Origin: Symbiobacteriaceae bacterium
GTDB lineage: Bacteria; Bacillota; JAAYKD01; WRDA01
DNA: 5,367 nt
Assembly (NCBI GenBank): GCA_009783675.1
Contig: WRDA01000113.1
Span: 1-5,367, forward strand
Direction of reading: 5' to 3'
The position numbers and the translations under genes were made by a program. The notes beneath the pieces are model-generated. The model was given only the letters and a program-made list of their open reading frames with translations, was not told where the DNA came from and did no database searches. This document shows, in pieces, positions 1 through 5,367 of this stretch (position 1 is the first letter of the stretch; the number at the start of each line of letters is the position of its first letter).

Positions 1-1133
1 GCTACTCCTCTGGTGAAGGCAAAGAGATCACCAATATTTGCCGGTGAGGTTACAGCAGCGATGAAGGTGTTTTGATCCTCTGCGTAGCTTAAACCATAGA
101 TAACATCAGGGATAGCTATTATCTCCTCTGGTTGACCACCGTTGCTGGAAACGCGATAAATGACGGTGGAACCACCCCGAGCAACAACGAAGTACAACCA
201 TTTATCATCCGCAGACCACAGAGGCTTAGGCAAATTCCCGGAGACCATATCGCCTCCTATGCCACTGCCAACGGACAGATCGAAACTGTGAAGCAGTTGA
301 GTTGGAGAGCCTCCACTGGCAGGCAGGGTCCACAACTTGGTATGGGTCGCTCCCCGGTACTCCCCCTGATGCCCGAAGCAGGCTATACGCATGCCGTGGT
401 TGCTGTAGCAGGGAGTAGACCAGCTACCACTGCCATCAGAGAGGGTCCTGATCTCACCACTCTCCAGGGTTAGTTCGTATATTTCGTTGTGACTACAGTA
501 ATCAGCATCGGCAAAGCGCTTCCCCGTAAAAATAATTTTGCTGCTGTCTTTCGCCCAGGCGGGACTGTCCTGATCGTAGTCGCCATCAGTAAGTTGCTTG
601 ACCTCACCGTCACAGGCATCGATCAGGAAGATATGGCTGCGTCTGTCACCATGATACCCCTCGCCATTCATTTTATAGTGGAGGCGGGTAATTACCTTAA
701 CATCGCTCTGCTCTTCGTCTCTAAGCTCATCGCTGGGTCCCAGGCGACCAGTTGCTAATAGATGCTTGCCATCCGGGGACCAGACGATACCTCCCAGAGG
801 GCGTTTGAACTTCGTTAGTTGCTGAGCTTCTCCGCCAGATGCAGAGATGATCCAGATTTGGTTTGAGCCGGACCGATTGGAAATGAAAGCAACTTTTAAT
901 CCACAGGGAGACCAGCGAGGGGAGGAGTCTGATTTTAAGCCGGAAGAGAAGGGAGAGGTTAAGCCAGAGGCAAGATCGACGATCATTATCTGACTGCGAT
1001 ACTTTGTCTTGTCATCGGGGTCGACCATTTTTTGAACATACAAGACTTTGTGGCCATCAGGGGAAATTTGGGGATCGTTGATCCACTTCATCCGATACAG
1101 ATCCTCAATAGTTATAGGTCTTTTTTCTGACAC
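1..1133 (-). CDS. S9-family (acylaminoacyl-peptidase-like) serine peptidase, N-terminal beta-propeller part; truncated by the window edge
   Basis: I translated the minus strand by hand: 377 codons stay open from a GTG at 1133 to the left edge, where the gene continues. The product carries PD40/TolB-like propeller repeats: PQISPDG (residues 21-27), PRWSPCG (72-78) followed by VAFISNRSG, IVWSPDG (116-122) and PAWAKDS (about 191-197). The stretch around residues 150-172 (RLHYKMNGEGYHGDRRSHIF) and the following QLTDGDYD are typical of the S9C/acylaminoacyl-peptidase propeller. In this family the propeller gates access to a C-terminal alpha/beta-hydrolase domain with a Ser-Asp-His triad that cleaves short or N-acylated peptides. 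That domain would lie left of position 1, so catalytic competence cannot be judged. There is no signal peptide at the N-terminus (SEKRPITIEDLYRMKW), so the protein is probably cytoplasmic. The GTG start is supported by an AAGGAGG (1147-1141) 7 nt upstream; a nearer ATG at 1137 is in another frame and stops after 10 codons. A S9 peptidase is nearly certain; the subfamily is less so. Confidence 0.88.
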   Translation of the reverse strand, partial: MSEKRPITIEDLYRMKWINDPQISPDGHKVLYVQKMVDPDDKTKYRSQIMIVDLASGLTSPFSSGLKSDSSPRWSPCGLKVAFISNRSGSNQIWIISASGGEAQQLTKFKRPLGGIVWSPDGKHLLATGRLGPSDELRDEEQSDVKVITRLHYKMNGEGYHGDRRSHIFLIDACDGEVKQLTDGDYDQDSPAWAKDSSKIIFTGKRFADADYCSHNEIYELTLESGEIRTLSDGSGSWSTPCYSNHGMRIACFGHQGEYRGATHTKLWTLPASGGSPTQLLHSFDLSVGSGIGGDMVSGNLPKPLWSADDKWLYFVVARGGSTVIYRVSSNGGQPEEIIAIPDVIYGLSYAEDQNTFIAAVTSPANIGDLFAFTRGV

Positions 1134-1140
1134 GCATATA

Positions 1141-1147
1141 CCTCCTT
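1141..1147 (-). promoter_or_regulatory. Shine-Dalgarno site deciding the GTG start of the S9 peptidase
   Basis: The minus strand reads AAGGAGG here, a full anti-16S match, with 7 nt to the GTG at 1133. The ATG at 1137-1135 lies only 3 nt from the site and is out of frame with the long reading frame. This favours GTG as the true start. Confidence 0.8.
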
Positions 1148-1166
1148 GTCATGATTTGTATGTAAC

Positions 1167-1194
1167 CTTATACTTTATCCTAATACTTCGGCAA
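1167..1194 (-). promoter_or_regulatory. Candidate sigma-A-type promoter for the S9 peptidase gene
   Basis: On the minus strand a TATAAG (1172-1167; 5 of 6 to consensus) lies 16 nt downstream of TTGCCG (1194-1189; 4 of 6). Transcription would start near 1160, giving a leader of about 27 nt that contains the AAGGAGG site. This is a pattern match only. Confidence 0.5.
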
Positions 1195-1195
1195 A

Positions 1196-1223
1196 GGCAG
1201 GGAAAAACCTGCCGGGCAGCAGG
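1196..1223. repeat. GCAGG/CCTGC/GCAGG phased inverted repeat between divergent promoters
   Basis: GCAGG (1197-1201), CCTGC (1208-1212) and GCAGG (1219-1223) are each separated by exactly 6 nt, so the elements start 11 bp apart, about one helical turn. The first pair extends to 6 bp (GGCAGG/CCTGCC) around a GAAAAA loop. The block abuts the upstream side of the S9 peptidase -35 candidate. It could be an operator for a regulator serving one or both promoters, or simply a chance small hairpin; no transcription factor family is recognised. Confidence 0.4.
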
Positions 1224-1235
1224 AATAACATAAGC

Positions 1236-1258
1236 GGAAGGCTCCTGAGGAGCTTTCC
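1236..1258. repeat. 10-bp inverted repeat (hairpin) overlapping the uvrB -35 region
   Basis: GGAAGGCTCC (1236-1245) pairs with GGAGCTTTCC (1249-1258) across a 3-nt TGA spacer, with a single G-T wobble when read as RNA. No T-run follows on the plus strand, so it is not a convincing intrinsic terminator. Its right arm overlaps the candidate -35 hexamer of uvrB (1254-1259), a position typical of repressor operators. It does not match the GAAC-N4-GTTC LexA box of Gram-positive bacteria or the CTGT-N8-ACAG box of Proteobacteria. Confidence 0.5.
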
Positions 1259-1282
1259 ATTGAAGTGAAAATATGGTATAAT
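1254..1282 (+). promoter_or_regulatory. Candidate extended -10 promoter for uvrB
   Basis: A perfect TATAAT (1277-1282) is preceded by the extended -10 dinucleotide TG (TGGTATAAT, from 1274). A 4-of-6 -35 hexamer, TTTCCA (1254-1259), sits 17 nt upstream. Transcription would start near 1289, leaving a leader of about 26 nt before the uvrB ATG. A TTGAAG at 1260-1265 looks better as a hexamer but is only 11 nt from the -10, too close to serve. Confidence 0.65.
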
Positions 1283-1314
1283 CTCAATCTGATTTAAAGG
1301 AAAGCAGGCTTTGT

Positions 1315-3297
1315 ATGACGCAGTTTCAACTGGTAGCCGATTTCAAACCTCGGGGAGATCAACCAGCGGCTATAGCTCAGCTCACCGAGGGGATCCGACA
1401 GGATCTGCGGGAGCAGACTCTGCTGGGGATTACAGGATCTGGTAAAACATATACCATAGCCAATGTAATCGCTGAAGTTCAGCGTCCTACCCTGGTTCTG
1501 GCGCATAATAAAATCCTGGCTGCCCAGTTGTGCAGCGAGTTTAAGGAGTTCTTTCCCCATAATGCGGTGGAGTATTTCGTCAGTTACTACGATTATTATC
1601 AGCCGGAAGCTTACATTCCATCTACGGACACCTACATCGAGAAAGACAGTCAGATAAACGAAGAGATCGACAAACTGCGTCACGCAGCTACCAGTGCTCT
1701 GTTTAGCCGCCGTGATGTTATCATAGTCGCTTCTGTCTCCTGTATCTACGGATTAGGCTCTCCTGCAGAGTATCTCCAATTGCATCTGGCATTGGAAGTT
1801 GGCCAGAGGGTGGAACGCGACGACCTCTTGAGGCGTTTGGTAGCCATTCAGTATCAGCGTAACGAAATCGATTTTCAAAGAGCACGTTTCAGAGTACGTG
1901 GTGATGTTTTGGAAGTGATCCCGGCCAATACTTCAGATATAGCTTATCGCATCGAATTGTTTGGCGATGAAATAGAGCGTATATCAGAAGTAAGCGTAAT
2001 CACTGGAGAGATACTGGCTCAGCCTGGAAGAGTAGATATTTATCCGGCTAGTCACTATGTCACTTCCCCTGATAATATAAAACGGGCGATTAAGGAGATC
2101 GAACAGGAGCTAGAAGAAAGGGTTGCTTGGTTTCGTGAGCAGGATCTCCTGGTGGAAGCTCAGCGTCTGCGACAGCGTACGGAATATGATCTGGAATTAT
2201 TGATGGAAATGGGTTTTTGTAAGGGGATCGAGAATTATTCCCGACCTATCAGTGGCAGAATGCCTGGCTCAGCCCCGGATGTGCTACTGGACTATTTTCC
2301 CAATGATTTTCTGTTGGTTGTCGATGAGTCTCATGTAACCTTACCCCAGGTCAGGGGAATGTACGCCGGGGATCGTTCGCGCAAGGAGATGTTGGTTAAC
2401 TATGGTTTTCGTCTGCCTTCAGCCTTCGATAACCGCCCCCTGAGTTTTGAAGAGTTCCGCCAACGACTCAATCAGATTATCTATGTATCGGCGACCCCAG
2501 CCGATTACGAACTACAAAACAGTACCAGAAAAGTAGAGATGATCATCCGCCCTACCGGTCTCATCGATCCTCAGATCGATGTGAGGCCAACCAATGGGCA
2601 AATCGATGACCTCTATCAGGAGATTAATCGACGTGCTGAACTGCGGGAACGGGTTTTGGTTACTACTCTAACCAAGAGGATGGCTGAGGATCTCACAGGT
2701 TACCTGAAGAACCTTGGTGTCAGAGTACGTTACATGCATCATGATATCGAGGCCCTCGAACGCATGGAAATTCTGCGAGATTTACGTCTTGGTGTTTTCG
2801 ATGTTCTCATTGGGATCAACCTCTTACGTGAGGGTCTTGACTTACCTGAGGTATCCCTGGTGGTTATCCTTGATGCTGACAAAGAAGGTTTTCTGCGTTC
2901 CGATCGTTCATTGATTCAAACTATAGGTAGAGCTGCTCGTAACGCTTCAGGGAGAGTCATCATGTATGCGGATAATATGACCAATTCAATGGAGCGAGCG
3001 ATCTCCGAGACGAATCGACGGCGCAGCATGCAAATGGCTTACAATGAAGAGCATGGTATCATTCCCCAATCGATCCAAAAGAGTGTCAGGAGTGTGATCG
3101 ATACAATCGTCAGGGAAGAGACTGATCGCCAGCAATTATCGGCAGCTCAGGTCACCAAGATGAAGAGCCATGAGTACAAGGAGCTGGTGTCTCAGATCGA
3201 GAGAGAGATGCGAGAAGCTGCCAAGTCTTTGGAGTTCGAACACGCTGCTGAACTCAGAGATCTCCTGTTAGAGATAAAACTGGCGCGCGGCGTATAA
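1315..3297 (+). CDS. uvrB: UvrABC excinuclease subunit B (UvrB)
   Basis: UvrB is the damage-verifying helicase-like subunit of bacterial nucleotide excision repair: UvrA loads it at lesions and it then recruits the nuclease UvrC. At 660 residues it matches the family length (about 670) and is intact. Visible landmarks are Walker A GITGSGKT (residues 38-45), the [12 protein letters not shown] start of the damage-clamping beta-hairpin (91-102), motif II DESH (337-340), a [11 protein letters not shown] motif, the [20 protein letters not shown] and [11 protein letters not shown] segments, motif [11 protein letters not shown] (535-543), and a C-terminal UVR domain that contacts UvrC (about 619-654). 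The N-terminus [20 protein letters not shown] begins as usual for UvrB, supporting the ATG at 1315. The Shine-Dalgarno site is weak: AGCAGG at 1303-1308 with 6 nt spacing, or AAAGGAAA further up. No uvrA or uvrC is adjacent. It has its own promoter candidate, and no LexA box is seen. Identity is certain. Confidence 0.99.
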   Translation: MTQFQLVADFKPRGDQPAAIAQLTEGIRQDLREQTLLGITGSGKTYTIANVIAEVQRPTLVLAHNKILAAQLCSEFKEFFPHNAVEYFVSYYDYYQPEAYIPSTDTYIEKDSQINEEIDKLRHAATSALFSRRDVIIVASVSCIYGLGSPAEYLQLHLALEVGQRVERDDLLRRLVAIQYQRNEIDFQRARFRVRGDVLEVIPANTSDIAYRIELFGDEIERISEVSVITGEILAQPGRVDIYPASHYVTSPDNIKRAIKEIEQELEERVAWFREQDLLVEAQRLRQRTEYDLELLMEMGFCKGIENYSRPISGRMPGSAPDVLLDYFPNDFLLVVDESHVTLPQVRGMYAGDRSRKEMLVNYGFRLPSAFDNRPLSFEEFRQRLNQIIYVSATPADYELQNSTRKVEMIIRPTGLIDPQIDVRPTNGQIDDLYQEINRRAELRERVLVTTLTKRMAEDLTGYLKNLGVRVRYMHHDIEALERMEILRDLRLGVFDVLIGINLLREGLDLPEVSLVVILDADKEGFLRSDRSLIQTIGRAARNASGRVIMYADNMTNSMERAISETNRRRSMQMAYNEEHGIIPQSIQKSVRSVIDTIVREETDRQQLSAAQVTKMKSHEYKELVSQIEREMREAAKSLEFEHAAELRDLLLEIKLARGV

Positions 3298-3329
3298 ATG
3301 CCGGACTGTGGCAGACAGCGCATTTATTC

Positions 3330-3358
3330 TTGCAGTTTTTATGTTTTGCTGCTATAAT
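3330..3358 (+). promoter_or_regulatory. Candidate extended -10 promoter for the three-gene ymdB-spoVS unit
   Basis: TTGCAG (3330-3335) and a perfect TATAAT (3353-3358) are separated by exactly 17 nt, and the -10 is extended (TGCTATAAT). Transcription would begin near 3365, about 38 nt before the ATG at 3403. The -35 matches only 3 of 6 positions, as is tolerated by extended -10 promoters. It lies in the 105-nt gap after uvrB, where I see no convincing terminator, so read-through from uvrB is also possible. Confidence 0.7.
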
Positions 3359-3402
3359 AGCTCGCATCACAGGGGGCTGCGTCGCGCTGAAGGAGGGAAC
3401 AC

Positions 3403-3942
3403 ATGCCTAAAGACAAGAAGCAAATTCCTGCGGGGACTGCATTTTTGGTTTCCGCTCTGATGATATATCCTGCATTTTCGGCAATCAGCGTTGACCTTGA
3501 TCGTCAGGTTATGCGCTTCGACTTCCAGTTTTCCCTGGAGGATAACAGCCTCGCGGACTGCGAAGCATTGGTACTCAATGTAGAGAGAGGTCTCCGCTTC
3601 GCTCACCAGTTGATGAATGTGAAAGCATCTCTCACTAACCTGACTCATAATGCTACGGACAGGGTTTTTGTAGCTACATGGGAAAGGGATATGGAGAGCC
3701 TTTCAGAGCAGGAAGTAGATGTTGTTCACGAACTGCTACTGGATTTCTACGAAGACCATGATATAGAAATTGATGAGAGTATACTAGATGGAGAGCAGTT
3801 CTATCATTTCGAACGCGTCTTCGACGAGCTGTTCCATCGTGTCCAGGAGATGGATAACTCAGTCCGTTTGCGTGCATATCGCGATAGCGGCATGATCTAT
3901 GTTCACAGTTTGCCTCTCACGGAAGGGTCCTCAGGGAGTTAA
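3403..3942 (+). CDS. Hypothetical acidic protein of unknown function upstream of a YmdB-like phosphodiesterase
   Basis: I do not recognise this 179-residue protein. Its start is firm: AAGGAGGG (3390-3397) lies 5 nt before the ATG. A short basic N-terminus (KDKKQ) is followed by a moderately hydrophobic stretch, residues 8-30 (AFLVSALMIYPAFSAISV), which could be a signal peptide or membrane segment but reads equally well as beta-strands of a soluble domain, since the pattern continues into VMRFDFQFS (36-44). The rest is strongly acidic and probably mainly helical, with segments such as SLSEQEVDVVHELLLDFYEDHD and FERVFDELFHRVQEMD. One cysteine (C53) is present; no metal-binding, nucleotide-binding or catalytic motif is evident. 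The stop lies 4 nt before the ymdB-like ATG, implying translational coupling. In Firmicutes this position before ymdB is usually held by rny (RNase Y); this protein lacks the coiled-coil, KH and HD domains of RNase Y. That the gene is real is well supported; its function is unknown. Confidence 0.85.
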   Translation: MPKDKKQIPAGTAFLVSALMIYPAFSAISVDLDRQVMRFDFQFSLEDNSLADCEALVLNVERGLRFAHQLMNVKASLTNLTHNATDRVFVATWERDMESLSEQEVDVVHELLLDFYEDHDIEIDESILDGEQFYHFERVFDELFHRVQEMDNSVRLRAYRDSGMIYVHSLPLTEGSSGS

Positions 3943-3946
3943 GGCC

Positions 3947-4726
3947 ATGAGGTTGTTAGCCATAGGCGATGTTTTTGGAGCTCCTGGCAGGAATGCGGTG
4001 AGAGAACTGCTACCCCGCATAAAGCGTGAACTCCAGCCTGATTTCATCATCGCTAACGCAGAGAACTCCGCACATGGTTTTGGTATTACACGCAAGGCAG
4101 CGGAGGATCTTTTCAATGCTGGCATCGATGTTCTTACCGGAGGAAACCATATCTTCGATAATGCAGAGGTCTATCAGTTCATCGATAAAGAACGGCGCCT
4201 GGTTCGCCCGGCTAACTACCCGCCCCAAACTCCTGGAATTGGTTGGACTGTGCAGACTGTTGGTGCAAAGGGCTTGCAAATCGCAGTAATATCCCTCATG
4301 GGACGCGCTTTCATGACCGCTCATCTCGATTGTCCGATCAGAACTCTAGAGAGTATCCTAAAAGAAATCCCGGCGGATATTTATTTACGTGTGGTCGACT
4401 TTCATGGAGAAGCCACCTCTGAAAAACAGATAATAGCCAGGTATTTCGATGGTGCCCTCTCCCTGTTTTGGGGCACTCATACTCATGTTGTGACCGCTGA
4501 CGAGTGTGTCCTTCCGCTGGGAACCGCTTATATTAGTGATATCGGGATGACGGGAGTGGCCGAGTCTGTCCTGGGTATGCGTATTGATCTGGCTACCGAA
4601 AGGATGTTGACTTCCCGACCGCTGCGTCTCGAACCTGCTGATGGGAAGGCCACTCTACACGGGATTATAGTAGAAATAAACGAGACAAACGGTAGGGGCG
4701 AGAGCATACAGCGTATCAAATATTAA
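3947..4726 (+). CDS. ymdB: YmdB-like calcineurin-type metallophosphoesterase (TIGR00282 family)
   Basis: The 259-residue product matches the YmdB/TIGR00282 family end to end. Its bimetal-site residues are in place: D8 (IGDVFG), E39-N40 (NAENSAHGFGIT), N67-H68 (GGNHIFD), H153 (VDFHGEATSEK), and H178 and H180 (GTHTHV). RPANYPPQTPG, ISLMGRAFM, LDCPI and AYISDIGMTG are further family signatures. In Bacillus subtilis YmdB hydrolyses 2',3'-cyclic nucleotides and influences biofilm and motility decisions; that role is carried over here only by homology. The protein should be cytosolic, with no signal peptide. I chose the ATG at 3947, 4 nt after the preceding stop, with AGGGAG (3933-3938) 8 nt upstream; an in-frame ATG at 3899 would add a 16-residue tail not typical of the family and overlap the previous gene. 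The family usually has TLGNHTWD where this protein reads TGGNHIFD, a mild variation outside the metal ligands. Confidence 0.95.
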   Translation: MRLLAIGDVFGAPGRNAVRELLPRIKRELQPDFIIANAENSAHGFGITRKAAEDLFNAGIDVLTGGNHIFDNAEVYQFIDKERRLVRPANYPPQTPGIGWTVQTVGAKGLQIAVISLMGRAFMTAHLDCPIRTLESILKEIPADIYLRVVDFHGEATSEKQIIARYFDGALSLFWGTHTHVVTADECVLPLGTAYISDIGMTGVAESVLGMRIDLATERMLTSRPLRLEPADGKATLHGIIVEINETNGRGESIQRIKY

Positions 4727-4814
4727 TGTTCTCTGCGAAAGTAATGAAGGAATATAGGGAATCACGTTGAATTACAAGTAGTGCACAAGGGTGGCGTAGA
4801 AGGGAGTGTCGATC

Positions 4815-5075
4815 ATGGATGTTCTAAAAGTTTCAGCTAAATCCAATCCTAATTCAGTAGCAGGAGCACTAGCAGGGGTTATTCGCGAAAAAGGATCGGC
4901 TGAGTTGCAGGCTATCGGCGCTGGAGCTATCAATCAGGCGGTGAAGGCGGTTGCCATCGCCCGGGGTTTTGTTGCTCCCAGTGGATTGGACCTGGTATGC
5001 ATTCCAGCTTTTACAGAGATTGAAATCGATGGTGATGAACGCACTGCGATCAAACTGATCGTCGAGCCGCGTTAG
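4815..5075 (+). CDS. spoVS: Stage V sporulation protein S (SpoVS family)
   Basis: The 86-residue product is a near-textbook SpoVS: MDVLKVSAKSNPNSVAGALA at the start, then AIGAGAINQAVKAVAIARGF (about residues 36-55), VAPSGLDLVCIPAFTEIEID and TAIKLIVEPR at the end. SpoVS is a small cytosolic protein with a proposed Alba-like nucleic-acid-binding fold. In Bacillus it affects spore coat assembly and septation, but the family also occurs in non-sporulating bacteria, so the name should not be read as proof of sporulation. The ATG at 4815 is preferred: AAGGGAG (4800-4806) lies 8 nt upstream, while an in-frame GTG at 4806 overlaps that site and adds three residues absent from the family. It lies 88 nt after the ymdB-like gene with no clear promoter between, so co-transcription is likely. 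A strong terminator follows 35 nt after the stop. Confidence 0.96.
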   Translation: MDVLKVSAKSNPNSVAGALAGVIREKGSAELQAIGAGAINQAVKAVAIARGFVAPSGLDLVCIPAFTEIEIDGDERTAIKLIVEPR

Positions 5076-5110
5076 TAGCCTCATAATTCATCTGTCTGAG
5101 ATATGTCATG

Positions 5111-5153
5111 AAAAATGGGTTGCTTAGCGGAATTACCGCAAGCAACCCTTTTT
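5111..5153. terminator. Bidirectional intrinsic terminator between convergent spoVS and fba
   Basis: GGGTTGCTT (5117-5125) pairs perfectly with AAGCAACCC (5140-5148). An inner GCGG/CCGC stem (5127-5130 with 5136-5139) closes an AATTA loop, with one bulged A at 5126. TTTTT (5149-5153) follows on the plus strand, and AAAAA (5111-5115) precedes, giving a T-run on the minus strand as well. It can end both the spoVS unit and the converging aldolase gene. Confidence 0.95.
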
Positions 5154-5181
5154 GCTGCTATGGTATTCTGGGTAAAGTAGC

Positions 5182-5367
5182 CTATACCTTCACTTTGTCG
5201 TAGCAGCCAAGGACATTGCGTATTTTATGGCTTACCATATCCTTTATAGCTGTTCTGGCTACCCCAAGATAGAGGCGTGGATCGAACTCGGCGGGATTCT
5301 CCGCAAAGTAGCGTCGAATAGTAGCAGTCATCGCCATACGAAGATCGGTATCGATGTTGATTTTGCA
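5182..5367 (-). CDS. fba: Class II fructose-1,6-bisphosphate aldolase, C-terminal part; truncated by the window edge
   Basis: Hand translation of the minus strand gives 61 residues ending at a TAG (5184-5182). The fragment contains KINIDTDLRMAMTATIRRYF, then AENPAEFDPRLYL and KDMVSHKIRNVLG. The NIDTD loop is the conserved class II aldolase element that binds the phosphate of dihydroxyacetone phosphate, and the EFDPR..L block with a terminal helix is characteristic of the longer bacterial class II enzymes. The enzyme interconverts fructose-1,6-bisphosphate with glyceraldehyde-3-phosphate and dihydroxyacetone phosphate in glycolysis and gluconeogenesis, using zinc. The zinc ligands lie in the missing N-terminal part, roughly four fifths of a protein of about 300 residues. 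The gene converges on spoVS and shares its terminator. A related sugar-bisphosphate aldolase (tagatose type) is possible but less likely. Confidence 0.9.
   Translation of the reverse strand, partial: CKINIDTDLRMAMTATIRRYFAENPAEFDPRLYLGVARTAIKDMVSHKIRNVLGCYDKVKV

Noticed and set aside
132..1233. Three plus-strand open frames at 132-473, 489-758 and 1048-1233
   Set aside because: They lie antisense to a continuous minus-strand reading frame with clear PD40 propeller repeats, lack credible ribosome binding sites and have no recognisable protein features.
1294..1683. 129-codon minus-strand frame opposite the uvrB 5' end
   Set aside because: It is a shadow of the uvrB coding frame, spans the uvrB promoter-proximal region and shows no family features.
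3308..3320. CTGT-N5-ACAG dyad after uvrB as a LexA box or terminator
   Set aside because: The spacer is 5 nt rather than the 8 nt of the proteobacterial LexA box, and a 4-bp stem with no T-run directly after it is too weak for a terminator.
4010..4324. Minus-strand and alternative plus-strand frames inside the ymdB-like gene (4010-4324 and 4026-4289)
   Set aside because: They are overlapped entirely by a gene with a full set of conserved metal-binding motifs.
4744..4770. Eight-codon frame (ATG to TGA) between the ymdB-like gene and spoVS as a leader peptide
   Set aside because: There is no clear ribosome binding site, no regulatory codon run and no attenuator hairpin nearby; frames this short occur by chance.
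1..5367. Mobile elements, CRISPR repeats, toxin-antitoxin or phage-defence genes
   Set aside because: I saw no transposase, integrase, terminal inverted repeats, regularly spaced direct repeats or defence-family motifs; all recognisable genes are common chromosomal functions.

Overview
The window is an ordinary bacterial chromosomal stretch of intermediate GC (estimated by eye, not counted). It holds four complete protein-coding genes and two genes cut by the window edges. I see no tRNA or rRNA, CRISPR array, insertion sequence, phage gene or integrase. The combination of UvrB, a TIGR00282/YmdB-type phosphodiesterase, SpoVS, a class II fructose-bisphosphate aldolase and an S9 acylaminoacyl-type peptidase fits a Gram-positive-like or Chloroflexota-like bacterium. 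Shine-Dalgarno sites are mostly strong AGGAGG types and promoters have TATAAT with extended -10 elements. The lineage call is an inference; SpoVS alone does not prove sporulation, because the family is also found in non-sporulating phyla.

Layout. Positions 1-1133 (minus strand) hold the N-terminal beta-propeller part of an S9-family peptidase; it starts at a GTG and runs off the left edge. Positions 1134-1314 are a divergent intergenic region with one promoter candidate facing each way and two inverted-repeat structures between them. Positions 1315-3297 (plus) are a full-length uvrB. A short intergenic region with a convincing extended -10 promoter follows, then a plus-strand run of three genes: an unrecognised 179-residue acidic protein (3403-3942), a YmdB-like metallophosphoesterase (3947-4726, only 4 nt downstream) and spoVS (4815-5075, 88 nt further on). 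A strong bidirectional intrinsic terminator at 5111-5153 separates this run from the convergent 3' end of a class II aldolase gene (minus, 5182-5367), which is cut by the right edge.

How the genes relate. UvrB is nucleotide-excision repair and has no obvious link to its neighbours here; it appears to have its own promoter. The three downstream genes look like one transcription unit. A YmdB-type phosphodiesterase next to SpoVS is a recurrent pairing in Firmicutes, where the RNase Y gene (rny) usually sits just upstream. Here an unrecognised gene takes that position, which makes it the most interesting protein in the window. Nothing else suggests a new multi-gene system.
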